Shown piece by piece: positions 35,156-44,414 of a stretch of 46,965 nucleotides of DNA; the stretch's first letter is position 1; every line of letters begins with the position of its first letter. The translations under genes were made by a program, and so were the position numbers. A model generated the notes under the pieces. It was not told where the DNA came from and ran no database searches. It saw only the letters and a program-made list of their open reading frames with translations. The DNA comes from Bacteroidales bacterium (GTDB lineage Bacteria; Bacteroidota; Bacteroidia; Bacteroidales; P3): contig JAUNHX010000018.1 of the NCBI GenBank assembly GCA_030523765.1, positions 1-46,965 on the forward strand, given 5' to 3'.

Positions 35156-37093
35156 TTACTTGTAATTACGTTTTTGGATCTTGATGTACTCGTAGTGGAG
35201 ATCTTCCTTGTGAAGCTCTTCAGGCTGCTGGAAGCCTTTGTACTCCCAAGCACCCACATACATGAAGTTCTCATCGTCGCGGAGGGTTTCACCATCCTCA
35301 GTTTGATGTTCTTCACGGAAGTGACCACCGCACGATTCCTCACGATGGAGAGCATCGGTAGCAATCAGGCGAGCCAGTTCGAAGTAGTCGGCCACACGGA
35401 GAGCCTTCTCCAATTCGGTATTCATCTCATCGTTGATACCGGTAACCTTGACATCTTTCCAGAACTCATCTTCAAGCTCTTTAATCAGTACAAGACCTTT
35501 CTCGAGACCAGCCTTGTTACGACCCATACCTACATAATCCCACATCACCTTACCCAGCTCCTTGTGGAAATGGTCAACCGTCTTGGTACCCTGGATGCCA
35601 AGCAAACGGGCAATACGATCCTTCACATCCTGTTCAGCCTTATCAAATTCGGGGGTCTGATCAGAGATCTTACCTACGTAAATCTGGTCGGCCAAATAGT
35701 TTTGGAGGGTATAAGGCAATACGAAGTAACCATCGGAGAGACCCTGCATCAGAGCCGATGCACCCAAACGGTTGGCACCGTGATCGCTGAAGTTAGCCTC
35801 ACCAGCGGCGAACAGACCGGTGATATTGGTCTGCAACTCATAATCTACCCACAGACCACCCATCGTGTAGTGTACTGCGGGATAAATCATCATAGGAGTG
35901 GTATAAGGATCCTCGTCGACGATCTTCTGATACATCTGGAAGAGGTTTCCATAACGTTGTTCCACCACATCGCGACCCAGACGCTGGATAGCTTCTGCGA
36001 AGTCGAGATAAACAGCCAATCCGGTAGGACCTACACCATAACCAGCATCGCAACGCTCTTTGGCAGCACGGCTAGCCACATCGCGAGGTACCAAGTTACC
36101 GAAAGCGGGATAACGACGCTCCAGATAGTAGTCGCGATCCTCTTCTGCAATATCGTTGGCTTTCTTCTGTCCTGCACGGATAGCTTCGGCATCTTCCTTC
36201 TTCTTAGGAACCCAAATACGACCGTCGTTACGCAGCGACTCGCTCATCAGAGTCAGTTTCGACTGATAGTCGCCGTGTACGGGAATACAGGTGGGGTGAA
36301 TCTGAACATAGCAAGGATTGGCAAAAAGGGCACCCTTCTTGTGGCAAGCCCAAGCAGCCGAACCATTGGAGTTCATAGCGTTGGTGGAGAGGAAATAAAC
36401 ATTACCGTAACCACCAGTGCACATTACCACACAGTGGGCAGCCCAACGTTCAATGGCACCCGTCTTCAGGTCGCGGGTAATGATACCACGAGCACGACCG
36501 TCAACGATTACGAGGTCGAGCATCTCATGACGCTCATGGAGCTTCACACTACCACGATGAATTTCGCGACTCAGAGCACCATAGGCACCCAGAAGGAGCT
36601 GCTGACCCGTTTGGCCACGAGCATAGAACGTACGGCTTACCTGCGTACCACCAAACGAACGGTTGTCGAGCAATCCACCGTAATCACGAGCAAAAGGAAC
36701 ACCCTGGGCAACACACTGGTCGATGATGCTGCCACTCACTTCGGCCAAACGATAAACGTTGGCTTCGCGGGCACGATAGTCGCCACCCTTGATGGTATCT
36801 TTGAACAGACGACCGATAGAGTCGCCATCGTTCTGATAATTCTTAGCAGCATTGATACCACCCTGTGCGGCAATAGAGTGAGCACGGCGAGGACTATCCT
36901 GGATGCAGAAAATGTCGACATCGAAGCCGAGAGCACCCAGCGAAGCGGCTGCAGAGGCACCAGCGAGACCCGTACCTACAACGATGATCTTGATCTTACG
37001 TTTGTTGGAGGGGTTCACAAGCTTTTGTGCCGATTTGTAATTGGTCCATTTTTCAGCCAAAGGACCTTCAGGTATCTTAGAATCTAATTTCAT
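35156..37093 (-). CDS. sdhA: Fumarate reductase/succinate dehydrogenase flavoprotein subunit
   Basis: A 645-residue catalytic subunit with covalently bound FAD. Features: [21 protein letters not shown] (dinucleotide fold), [21 protein letters not shown] (the FAD-attachment histidine region), and [44 protein letters not shown] for substrate binding, given here only as landmarks near residues 395-440. The length and lysine-rich C-terminus fit the B-type family of Bacteroidota. A frame covers almost the whole gene on the opposite strand, but it is a codon-use shadow. It is the middle gene of the operon. Confidence 0.95.
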   Translation of the reverse strand: MKLDSKIPEGPLAEKWTNYKSAQKLVNPSNKRKIKIIVVGTGLAGASAAASLGALGFDVDIFCIQDSPRRAHSIAAQGGINAAKNYQNDGDSIGRLFKDTIKGGDYRAREANVYRLAEVSGSIIDQCVAQGVPFARDYGGLLDNRSFGGTQVSRTFYARGQTGQQLLLGAYGALSREIHRGSVKLHERHEMLDLVIVDGRARGIITRDLKTGAIERWAAHCVVMCTGGYGNVYFLSTNAMNSNGSAAWACHKKGALFANPCYVQIHPTCIPVHGDYQSKLTLMSESLRNDGRIWVPKKKEDAEAIRAGQKKANDIAEEDRDYYLERRYPAFGNLVPRDVASRAAKERCDAGYGVGPTGLAVYLDFAEAIQRLGRDVVEQRYGNLFQMYQKIVDEDPYTTPMMIYPAVHYTMGGLWVDYELQTNITGLFAAGEANFSDHGANRLGASALMQGLSDGYFVLPYTLQNYLADQIYVGKISDQTPEFDKAEQDVKDRIARLLGIQGTKTVDHFHKELGKVMWDYVGMGRNKAGLEKGLVLIKELEDEFWKDVKVTGINDEMNTELEKALRVADYFELARLIATDALHREESCGGHFREEHQTEDGETLRDDENFMYVGAWEYKGFQQPEELHKEDLHYEYIKIQKRNYK

Positions 37094-37189
37094 AGACAGT
37101 TTTCTTTCTTTGAATTTATATTATCTCATTTCACGTCCACAGCGGGAACGCTTCAGAAAAAACAATCGTTATTCTCGTTAGCTATCGCG

Positions 37190-38155
37190 TTAGACCAAGA
37201 AGAACACATAGAGAGGTACCAGAGCGAAGCCTAAGCAGATAACCCATGCATAGATAATGCCGATCACCGAGATGATGGGGTACCAAGTGTAGTTGGTGAG
37301 ACCCAAAGTCTGGAAAGCACTCTCGAAAGCATGACGCATGTGGAACCACAGAGCTACGAAGCAAGCCAGATAGAAGAGCACATAGATCACATTCTTGAAG
37401 AGGTCGCGAGCCTGATAGTAGAAGTCGGGCTCAATCTCAATCTCGGGAACAGCTTCTTTCAAAGCACGTTTGTCCTCTTTGCTGATCTTGTGGATCCATT
37501 TGCCATCTTCGCTCAGCTGTTCTGGCTGGATGTTGTTGAGGAAATCAACCACGGGAAGAGCCTGGCGCATCTTAGCCACCTGGTCGTTGTACTGCTGCAT
37601 GGTCTGTTCGTCAACCTTACCCTGCATCATCTGAAGTTGTTGCTCATTGGCGCTAACAAACTCTTCGGGCGACATACCGTAAGCGGCACTCTGCTGAAGC
37701 ACTGCCGACACCTGAGGCGTCTGGATCTCTTCAGTCTTAGCCATGTAGATACCTTCAGTGACACCAATCTTCACGAAGTAGAAGTTGAAGAAGTGGACGA
37801 TGAGGAACAGGAAGATCACGATACCTGTCCAAATCATCAGTTTAGAACCCTTGGAGGTCTTCGTCTTGCTAGCATGCTGATAGCCTACAGGACGTGCCTT
37901 CTTATTCTGCAGCGTGATGACGACGGTGCAAATAATGTGGAACAGCAGTACTGCCATCAGGACAATCTCAAATACCTTCACAAAGATATTGGTGCCCATA
38001 AAGTGGCAGAATTGCGAGTACCAAAGTCCACCGTCATTACGCAGAATACAGAGGTTGGCACACATGTGGAAAGCAAGGAAGAGTAGCAGGAACCCTCCCA
38101 ACAGAGCGATCACGAGTTTCTTCGTGATTGAACTAATTTTTACTAAATTGCTCAT
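37190..38155 (-). CDS. sdhC: Succinate dehydrogenase/fumarate reductase cytochrome b subunit with ~90-residue insertion
   Basis: A 321-residue diheme membrane anchor. Five helices can be placed: about 14-38, 57-82, 107-130, 252-272 and 293-320. Candidate heme ligands are H30, H73, H121 and H272 or H275. The familiar segment FHMRHAFESAFQTLGLTN closes helix IV. Subunits of this type are usually about 220-240 residues from memory; the excess is a hydrophilic stretch between helices III and IV (about 136-245), rich in Q, M, E and K, with QQSAAYGMSPEEF and VDEQTMQQYND. It should lie on the periplasmic side if the topology is normal. It is the first gene of sdhCAB. Confidence 0.9.
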   Translation of the reverse strand: MSNLVKISSITKKLVIALLGGFLLLFLAFHMCANLCILRNDGGLWYSQFCHFMGTNIFVKVFEIVLMAVLLFHIICTVVITLQNKKARPVGYQHASKTKTSKGSKLMIWTGIVIFLFLIVHFFNFYFVKIGVTEGIYMAKTEEIQTPQVSAVLQQSAAYGMSPEEFVSANEQQLQMMQGKVDEQTMQQYNDQVAKMRQALPVVDFLNNIQPEQLSEDGKWIHKISKEDKRALKEAVPEIEIEPDFYYQARDLFKNVIYVLFYLACFVALWFHMRHAFESAFQTLGLTNYTWYPIISVIGIIYAWVICLGFALVPLYVFFLV

Positions 38156-38221
38156 GAGTGTTTTAGATGTTAATAATTTAATGATAAAATGATTTGATTT
38201 ACTTTTCTAATAGGATCGACA

Positions 38222-38647
38222 TCAGCGAAGGAAATTGCCCTTCTTGTCGAACTGAAGTTCCTTTTCGTTGTCAAGTTCAATCTCATATCCCCGCGAATCC
38301 TTCTCCATCTTCAGTATGGCAGCCCCTCGATGGTTCTGTTTTACATAGGTACGGATAGCCGCAGGGATGGCACTCTCGGGAATAGCCACGCTCGATTCCA
38401 CCTCTTTCCATCCGCCGTCGCGGTTAAACTCGATGGTGGTGCCATCAACCAGACGCACCGTATATTCTATCTTGTAACCATCAATCTCCTGCCAGCAATA
38501 GCTGATAGCCACATTGTTCCAGTTGTTCATCACATAATGCTGGGCAGCCTTAGGCAGCTGGTCGCGTTTTATCTGTTTGCGGTTGTCGGCCCAAAGGCTT
38601 CCCGCCATCACTACAACGCTGAGAATGAGGATTAATACTTTTTTCAT
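38222..38647 (-). CDS. PepSY-like (beta-lactamase-inhibitor-like) secreted protein
   Basis: A 141-residue exported protein. The signal peptide MKKVLILILSVVVMAGSLWAD is followed by two repeats of a PepSY-like fold: KRDQLPKAAQHYVMNNW with a later EYTVRLVDGTTIEFNRDG, and ESAIPAAIRTYVKQNH with YEIELDNEKELQFDKKG. Such proteins are very common in Bacteroidales and their role is not known. It comes 13 bases after the DUF4919 gene and 66 bases before sdhC; I see no terminator between it and sdhC. Confidence 0.85.
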   Translation of the reverse strand: MKKVLILILSVVVMAGSLWADNRKQIKRDQLPKAAQHYVMNNWNNVAISYCWQEIDGYKIEYTVRLVDGTTIEFNRDGGWKEVESSVAIPESAIPAAIRTYVKQNHRGAAILKMEKDSRGYEIELDNEKELQFDKKGNFLR

Positions 38648-38660
38648 ATCTATATCTTAT

Positions 38661-39404
38661 TTAAAGTTTAAAAGAACTCATAATATGGGAAACATAAAAA
38701 TATAAATCGTAGACAGAATCGTCGTCATAACGACTAGCCTCCATCAGATCGTAAGGCTTCTTCTTTATAAATACCAACTGTTGTCCTATCACATTGAAAT
38801 CATATATGTGGAGAAATTCATACTCGTCTGATATACTAACCGTATGTAGAGCCTTTTTAGGGCTCGATCCATCGCCCGACTTATAGATGGGGAAAAGAAC
38901 ACAATAAAGCATTTCTTTATAAAGCTCCATCTCGTCATATCGTTGCAATATATCAAGAATCGAGAGAACATATACATAATGTTTTAAGCGGTGCGGATTA
39001 TCGTGGATAGCTTTTTTCGCGAAATCGAGTGCTTTGTTGTGTAGGGCTATAACCTGCTCTTCGGGCATCGAATCGGTAATCAGATTACCATAATAGTCGG
39101 CCGAATCAATAAAATCGGAATCACCATAACCGAAATAGCCTTCGGCAAAGATACTTCCGTAGTAGAGGTAATGGCACTCCTCGAAGGTCAAATTGGTGTC
39201 GCCCTCCAAGAAACGTTGTTTCAACTTAGGATAATAATATTGATTATTAGGATCGGTAGTATATTTCTCAATCTTCTTGTAGTTCGGCACCATCTCATCA
39301 TGATAGGGGAAAAGCGAAGGTTGTGCCCATGCCGAACCCATACCTATCGTTAAAGCGATAAGCATCAGCAAAAAGTGGCGCATGTTGAATGTTCTATTGT
39401 TCAT
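38661..39404 (-). CDS. DUF4919 domain protein, secreted
   Basis: A 247-residue exported protein with the DUF4919 pattern: NYKKIEKYTTDPNNQYYYPK, KQRFLEGDTNLTFEECHYLY, YYGSIFAEGYFGYGDSD, and a tail with FNVIGQQLVFIKKKPYDL. The signal peptide is MRHFLLMLIALTIGMGSAWA, so the ATG at 39383 is an equally good start. The family is confined largely to Bacteroidota and has no known function. It follows dihydroorotase by about 20-40 bases on the same strand and precedes the PepSY-like gene. Confidence 0.82.
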   Translation of the reverse strand: MNNRTFNMRHFLLMLIALTIGMGSAWAQPSLFPYHDEMVPNYKKIEKYTTDPNNQYYYPKLKQRFLEGDTNLTFEECHYLYYGSIFAEGYFGYGDSDFIDSADYYGNLITDSMPEEQVIALHNKALDFAKKAIHDNPHRLKHYVYVLSILDILQRYDEMELYKEMLYCVLFPIYKSGDGSSPKKALHTVSISDEYEFLHIYDFNVIGQQLVFIKKKPYDLMEASRYDDDSVYDLYFYVSHIMSSFKL

Positions 39405-39423
39405 CTGTAATTATTTTATTGTA

Positions 39424-40812
39424 TTATTTATTAAACGATAAAAGCATCGGTTTGTTGCCGAAGCTAGTAATCTTATCACCAAAACGATAAGCCATCTGAC
39501 CATCTACCAACGTCATCTCCACACGACTGTGGAATGTCATCCCCTCGAGGGGCGACCATTGGCATTTGTATAGCAAATCCTTCTTCTCAATCTTGTTCTC
39601 TACCGCCGGACGTACCAGCACCAAGTCGGCGTAATACCCCTCACGGATAAAGCCGCGCTCCTCTATGCCGAAGAGGAGGGCAGGGTTATGACACATCTTC
39701 TCTACCAACAGCGGGAACCACGTAGGAGCAATCTGCGGATCGAGCGATTCAGGTGTTGCAAAGAAAGGCTCCAACATCATCAGCAACGTATGTTGTATCG
39801 AGGGAATACCGCTAGGAGCATCGAAATAAGGTTTCTCTTTGCTTTGGAGGGTATGAGGAGCATGGTCCGAACCTATCGTATCTATCAGTCCGTCGTAAAG
39901 GGCAGCCCATAGCGCCAACCTATCGTCATTGCTCTTGATAGAAGGATTGCATTTGATCTTGTTGCCCAACGAAGGATAGTCACGATCGTCGAACCACAGA
40001 TGGTTGGGCGTCACCTCTGCCGTAATATGCTTCTCGGCCAACGACTGGTTGCTGAACAGATTCAGTTCAGTAGCCGTACTCACATGGGCAATATGGAGAT
40101 GGGTACCATACTTCCGCGCCCGTTCCACCGCCTTATAGGTCGACACATAGCAGGCCTCCGTCGAGCGTATCTTGGGGTGCAACTCAGCACTCTCCTTATC
40201 GGTACCTCCCACTTCGGCCCTATACATGATGGTGTTGTTCTTGATGATCGACTCATCCTCACAGTGGGCCACAATCAGTTTCTTCGACTTCTCGAACAGA
40301 TAGTCGAGCTTCTGAGCATTGTTTACCAGCATATTGCCCGTCGAGGAACCCAGAAAGAGTTTGATAGCAGCATAGCGACGAGGATCAATCTCCAACAGTT
40401 CGTCAATATTATCGTTGGTAGCCCCAAGCATGAAGCCATAGTTCACCACACTCTTCTCGCTAGCCATCTGCTCTTTTTCCTCCAGCAGCGCCAACGTGGT
40501 GGTCTGCGGCTGGGTGTTCGGCATATCAATCACCGAAGTAACACCGCCGGCAACGGCAGCACGACTCTCAGTAGCAAAGTCGGCCTTCTCCGTCAATCCC
40601 GGATCGCGGAAATGAACATGGGTATCTATCACACCCGGCATCAGGTATCCCCCTTCGGCATCCACCTCCGTGTCGGCCTCCGGCATTGAGTCGGGCTCCT
40701 TTCCTAGCTCGTAGCGATACAGATGGGTAATCCGTTCACCCTCTATTTCCACAGCTCCGAAAAAGAGTTCCCCCTCGTTAACGATATGGGCGTTTTTGAT
40801 AAGCAGGTTCAT
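39424..40812 (-). CDS. pyrC: Dihydroorotase
   Basis: A 462-residue amidohydrolase that closes carbamoyl aspartate to dihydroorotate in pyrimidine synthesis. Metal and substrate residues appear in GVIDTHVHFRDPGLTEKADF, VIDMPNTQP, HCEDESIIKNN, HIAHVSTATEL and IGSDHAPHT. It is of the long dihydroorotase type related to allantoinase and hydantoinase; dihydroorotase is preferred because of the HFRDPG and MPNTQP forms and similarity to Bacteroidales PyrC as I remember it. No other pyr gene lies nearby. It follows the WG-repeat gene by 53 bases. Confidence 0.9.
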   Translation of the reverse strand: MNLLIKNAHIVNEGELFFGAVEIEGERITHLYRYELGKEPDSMPEADTEVDAEGGYLMPGVIDTHVHFRDPGLTEKADFATESRAAVAGGVTSVIDMPNTQPQTTTLALLEEKEQMASEKSVVNYGFMLGATNDNIDELLEIDPRRYAAIKLFLGSSTGNMLVNNAQKLDYLFEKSKKLIVAHCEDESIIKNNTIMYRAEVGGTDKESAELHPKIRSTEACYVSTYKAVERARKYGTHLHIAHVSTATELNLFSNQSLAEKHITAEVTPNHLWFDDRDYPSLGNKIKCNPSIKSNDDRLALWAALYDGLIDTIGSDHAPHTLQSKEKPYFDAPSGIPSIQHTLLMMLEPFFATPESLDPQIAPTWFPLLVEKMCHNPALLFGIEERGFIREGYYADLVLVRPAVENKIEKKDLLYKCQWSPLEGMTFHSRVEMTLVDGQMAYRFGDKITSFGNKPMLLSFNK

Positions 40813-40865
40813 CAGTTAAAGCGATTAGTTATTGAAAAAAGATTACAGAGATAGCAGACAGTCAA

Positions 40866-42218
40866 TTAGAATTTGTTCTTCTCAGCCCAACGGCGACCCG
40901 CATTGATGGCCTCCGAATTGGTTTCATAGATATTCTTCACCACAAACTGGCCCGTATGATCGATGCAGCCCCATTTGCCATCCATCTTGGAGGGAGCAGC
41001 CCTGTTGTTCCAAGTGCGGATAAAGGGACGAGCATCCTCGAAATGGGGAGCAATCACATAGTTGCCTTTGAAGTCTACGTAGCCCCAATAGCCCGTAGCC
41101 ACATTCTTCACCGGCCACAGCCAGTGACCCAGTTCCTGATCGTTGTCCCACTCGTAGCCAGCATTATAGGCATCGTTGGTATTCACAAATACATTCTGCG
41201 AAAGCCATTCACCGTTATCGTCGATGCTGGCCCAGAAGCCCTCATATTTGCAAGTAGCAAAACGACCCGTATCGTTTATAAAATGGGTAGCATCCTGATA
41301 GATAGGTTCAATACACCATTCGCCCGTAGGGTCAACCCATCCGTAGTTGCCCGTCGCAATATCGGATACCGGCAAACGCCATCCACTCATCGGACGTCCA
41401 TGTTCTATCTGACTCAACGCATAATCGGCATCCTTCATCGTATAGAAAATGCAATGCGATATCTCTTTGCCATTGCGATCAATCGAACCCCAACGGCCGT
41501 TCTGTTTCACCTGTGCATAGATATAGTTGTGATCGATACCAAAGAAATCGGCTGCCTCATATTCAGGCTCCACACACCAGCGACCCAGATAGTTCACATA
41601 GCCCCACATACCGCTGTTCTTATCGCAGGTGGGATAGCGCCACGTATCGTAATGCAGACCGTTGATCCATTGCTGTCCTGCCAGATAGGCATCATGCTGT
41701 TCCATAAACACATTGGCAATCACCATCACACCCTTGCCGTCTATGCAGCCCCAACGGTCGCCCTGCTTCACACAAGCATAGGTCATCGGCTCATCGCCCA
41801 CAAAGGGGGTAGCATCCTGATACACCGGTAGGAACTTCCAGTCGCCATAATAATTCACAAAACCCCACTTGTTATCAGCAGGATTCATCATGGGGTACAC
41901 CCATTTGCCAGGCTCATCACCTTTCTCCCATGCCTTGCCAGCAGCTTCAGCCTCTTCCCAAGTGTTGAAAATGTTGCGAACAACCATCTGTCCTCTCACA
42001 TCGCAGCAACCCCAGTAGCGGTCCAGTTTAACCACCGCGAAGCGTTTGAATTTGCCCTGAAAATCGAAAGCAGTACCAAATTGGGGAGCAATCTGCCATC
42101 CCCCTTTGTCGTTGCGATAGCCGAACATCTTACTACTTTTGTCCTGCGATAAGGTCTGTGCCACACTCCCGCCAACGAAGGCGAAAAGCAAGATTATGAA
42201 TATGGTGAGTCGTTTCAT
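40866..42218 (-). CDS. WG-repeat protein built of four ~87-residue supra-repeats
   Basis: A 450-residue exported protein (signal peptide MKRLTIFIILLFAFVGGSVAQ; the frame extends to 42281 but this start is clear). The mature part has about ten WG-type motifs (WGCIDGKG, WGYVNYLG, WGSIDRNG, YGWVDPTG, WGYVDFKG, WGCIDHTG). They alternate in two forms, so the true unit is about 87 residues: WGCID-G-VV-N-F, then DAYLAG-W-type helix, W-P, WGYVN-G-W-P-Y-DA-F. Four full units lie between half-units at both ends. Some units lose the WG core (FWASIDDNG). WG repeats are thought to form beta-solenoid or propeller-like binding surfaces; the ligand is unknown. Confidence 0.9.
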   Translation of the reverse strand: MKRLTIFIILLFAFVGGSVAQTLSQDKSSKMFGYRNDKGGWQIAPQFGTAFDFQGKFKRFAVVKLDRYWGCCDVRGQMVVRNIFNTWEEAEAAGKAWEKGDEPGKWVYPMMNPADNKWGFVNYYGDWKFLPVYQDATPFVGDEPMTYACVKQGDRWGCIDGKGVMVIANVFMEQHDAYLAGQQWINGLHYDTWRYPTCDKNSGMWGYVNYLGRWCVEPEYEAADFFGIDHNYIYAQVKQNGRWGSIDRNGKEISHCIFYTMKDADYALSQIEHGRPMSGWRLPVSDIATGNYGWVDPTGEWCIEPIYQDATHFINDTGRFATCKYEGFWASIDDNGEWLSQNVFVNTNDAYNAGYEWDNDQELGHWLWPVKNVATGYWGYVDFKGNYVIAPHFEDARPFIRTWNNRAAPSKMDGKWGCIDHTGQFVVKNIYETNSEAINAGRRWAEKNKF

Positions 42219-42248
42219 ATTTAAAAACTCTATATATTTTAGCAACTG

Positions 42249-42256
42249 CAAAAATA
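42249..42256 (-). promoter_or_regulatory. -7 promoter element before the WG-repeat gene
   Basis: The minus strand reads TATTTTTG, fitting TAnnTTTG, with a TTG about 25 bases upstream that could serve as the -33 element. The leader to the ATG at 42218 would be about 27 bases. Confidence 0.55.
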
Positions 42257-42907
42257 CACTTTTTTTTGAAATCGTGAGCAAGAAAGTGAAGGAAAGTTAT
42301 CAACAACTCATTGTGGTATCTGTAATATGTTGATTTTGAAACTGTGTCAAGGAGCAATAAAAAGTATTTCTTTTTTCCTTATCGTTACCTATTTCCCAAC
42401 AATAGCAAAGCATCCTACAGCATCCGCATCGTTTACCCCTTCAAAACATCCCACCCTCTTTTCAAATGGAACAATCTTCACGAAAAGAGAAGTAATAAAA
42501 CGGCATATTATTTATACCAAATAACCTATCTTTTTTCCGATGATTAGCAGCAGTACAAATCAAATACTTATTTCGTAATATTTAACACAGTAAATTAACT
42601 ATTATTATCCCATCAAAAAGAAAGATTAGAAAGCAGTTATTTAAACCAATAATTTAAGTATAATAATTTGATTATAAACTATCAAATAAACGTTTTAATA
42701 AATCAATATATCATAATCATACCGATCAATACTAAAAGAATTATTATGTTTTTATCTTTACAATTATTAACACAATTATGTAACACCGTTTTTCCACCCA
42801 CCGCGCACACGCTCTCCCCTACCCTCTTCCCTCCTCATTACCATCAACGTAGAGATCATCAATAAAGAAAATATTTATATTTATTGTGCCAAATTCGAAA
42901 TATTTAC

Positions 42908-42915
42908 TATCTTTG
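42908..42915 (+). promoter_or_regulatory. -7 promoter element before glyA
   Basis: TATCTTTG is an exact -7 match, with a TTG at 42884-42886 at a spacing compatible with the -33 element. The leader to the ATG at 42957 is about 38 bases. Confidence 0.7.
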
Positions 42916-42956
42916 CAAAACATAAAAATAAGTAAATAATTTTAAATTATATTGAA

Positions 42957-44237
42957 ATGCAAAGAGATACCGCTATCTTCGATCTCATCCAGAAGGAGAG
43001 AGAAAGACAAACTAAGGGAATCGAGCTTATCGCTTCTGAGAACTTCGTAAGCGACCAGGTGATGGAAGCTATGGGTTCCGTGATGACCAACAAATATGCT
43101 GAAGGCTATCCTGGAAAACGCTATTATGGCGGCTGCCAGATTGTAGACCAGAGCGAGACTATTGCTATCGAGCGTGCTAAACAGCTCTACGGCGCTGAAT
43201 GGGCTAACGTACAGCCCCACAGTGGTGCACAGGCTAATATGGCCGTATTTATGGCTTGCATGCAGGCTGGCGATACCTTTATGGGTATGGACCTCAACCA
43301 CGGTGGTCACCTCAGCCACGGTAGCCCCGTCAACTTCAGCGGTCTGATGTTCAAAGCTATCAGCTATGAGGTAAAAGAAGAAACGGGTACCGTCGACTAC
43401 GACATGATGGAACAACGTGCCATGGAAGGCCGTCCCAAGATCATCATCGGCGGTGGTAGCGCTTACAGCCGCGACTGGGACTGGAAACGTATGCGCGAAA
43501 TTGCCGACAAATGTGGTGCTCTCCTCATGGGCGACATCAGCCACCCCAGTGGTCTTATCGCTAAGGGTCACCTCGAGAACGCTGTGAAATATTGCCATAT
43601 CGTTACCACCACTACCCACAAAACCCTCCGCGGACCTCGTGGCGGTATGATCCTCCTGGGCAAAGATTTCGACAATCCTTGGGGCAAGAAGACTCCTAAG
43701 GGCGAAATCAAGAAGATGAGCCAGCTGCTCGACAGCGCTGTATTCCCCGGCACCCAGGGTGGTCCTCTGGAGCATGTTATCGCTGCTAAGGCTGTTGCTC
43801 TGGGCGAGGCTCTGACCGACGATTACGATCGTTATATCGTTCAGGTGATGAAGAACGCCAAACGTATGTCGGAATGCTTCATGAACAAGGGTTACAAGGT
43901 TATCAGCGGTGGCACCGACAACCACCTCATGCTCATCGACCTCCGTCCTAAGTTCCCCGAGATGACTGGTAAAGAGGCTGAGAACGCTCTCGTCGCTGCC
44001 GACATCACCGTCAACAAGAACATGGTTCCCTTCGACAGCCGTAGCGCTTTCAAGACCTCTGGTCTCCGTGTAGGAACGCCTGCCATCACCACCCGTGGTC
44101 TGAAAGAGGATGATATGAGTGTTATCGTTGACATGATCGACAACGTACTCTGCAACTTCACCAACGAAGACGTCATTGCTAAGACCCGCAACACCGTCAA
44201 CGAGATGATGCAGAACCGTCCTCTCTTCGCTTGGTAA
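42957..44237 (+). CDS. glyA: Serine hydroxymethyltransferase
   Basis: A 426-residue PLP enzyme that interconverts serine and glycine and loads one-carbon units on tetrahydrofolate. Landmarks are [74 protein letters not shown], and the PLP lysine in [13 protein letters not shown]. The length is normal. Its own promoter and a clear terminator make it a single-gene unit. Codon use is rich in C-ending, apparently optimal codons, as expected for a highly expressed gene. Confidence 0.97.
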   Translation: MQRDTAIFDLIQKERERQTKGIELIASENFVSDQVMEAMGSVMTNKYAEGYPGKRYYGGCQIVDQSETIAIERAKQLYGAEWANVQPHSGAQANMAVFMACMQAGDTFMGMDLNHGGHLSHGSPVNFSGLMFKAISYEVKEETGTVDYDMMEQRAMEGRPKIIIGGGSAYSRDWDWKRMREIADKCGALLMGDISHPSGLIAKGHLENAVKYCHIVTTTTHKTLRGPRGGMILLGKDFDNPWGKKTPKGEIKKMSQLLDSAVFPGTQGGPLEHVIAAKAVALGEALTDDYDRYIVQVMKNAKRMSECFMNKGYKVISGGTDNHLMLIDLRPKFPEMTGKEAENALVAADITVNKNMVPFDSRSAFKTSGLRVGTPAITTRGLKEDDMSVIVDMIDNVLCNFTNEDVIAKTRNTVNEMMQNRPLFAW

Positions 44238-44254
44238 TCAACCACCATCATATC

Positions 44255-44293
44255 AAGTCCTTAGGGCTCTTTTTGTGCCCTAAGGACTTTTTT
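44255..44293 (+). terminator. Intrinsic terminator after glyA
   Basis: AAGTCCTTAGGGC (44255-44267) pairs with GCCCTAAGGACTT (44277-44289) around a 9-base loop, and a run of T follows. It begins 18 bases after the glyA stop. Confidence 0.95.
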
Positions 44294-44414
44294 CTTTTCT
44301 ACAAGCATCACCCTTTATTTGAAATCGCAACATACTCCTGCCGTCATAGAACCTCACTCCATCCTATGCGATTTCTTACAAAAACCATAACATAAAAACA
44401 AAAACACAATCCTT

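Larger units (their letters stand above)
42219..42956. other. AT-rich non-coding region between divergent WG-repeat gene and glyA
   Basis: The region holds divergent promoter elements near its two ends (42249-42256 minus, 42908-42915 plus). Small frames of about 65 codons occur but show no family features and have AT-run composition. A weak inverted repeat ATCAACA/TGTTGAT lies at 42299-42305 and 42328-42334. I see nothing identifiable in about 42340-42880. Confidence 0.6.

Noticed and set aside
35174..37087. A 637-codon open frame antisense to nearly the whole sdhA gene
   Set aside because: It mirrors the codon phase of sdhA, and its translation has no recognisable domain, while sdhA is a certain gene. 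It is a codon-use shadow.
42327..42865. Several ~65-codon frames in the AT-rich gap before glyA
   Set aside because: No ribosome-binding context, no family resemblance, and composition typical of non-coding AT-rich DNA.
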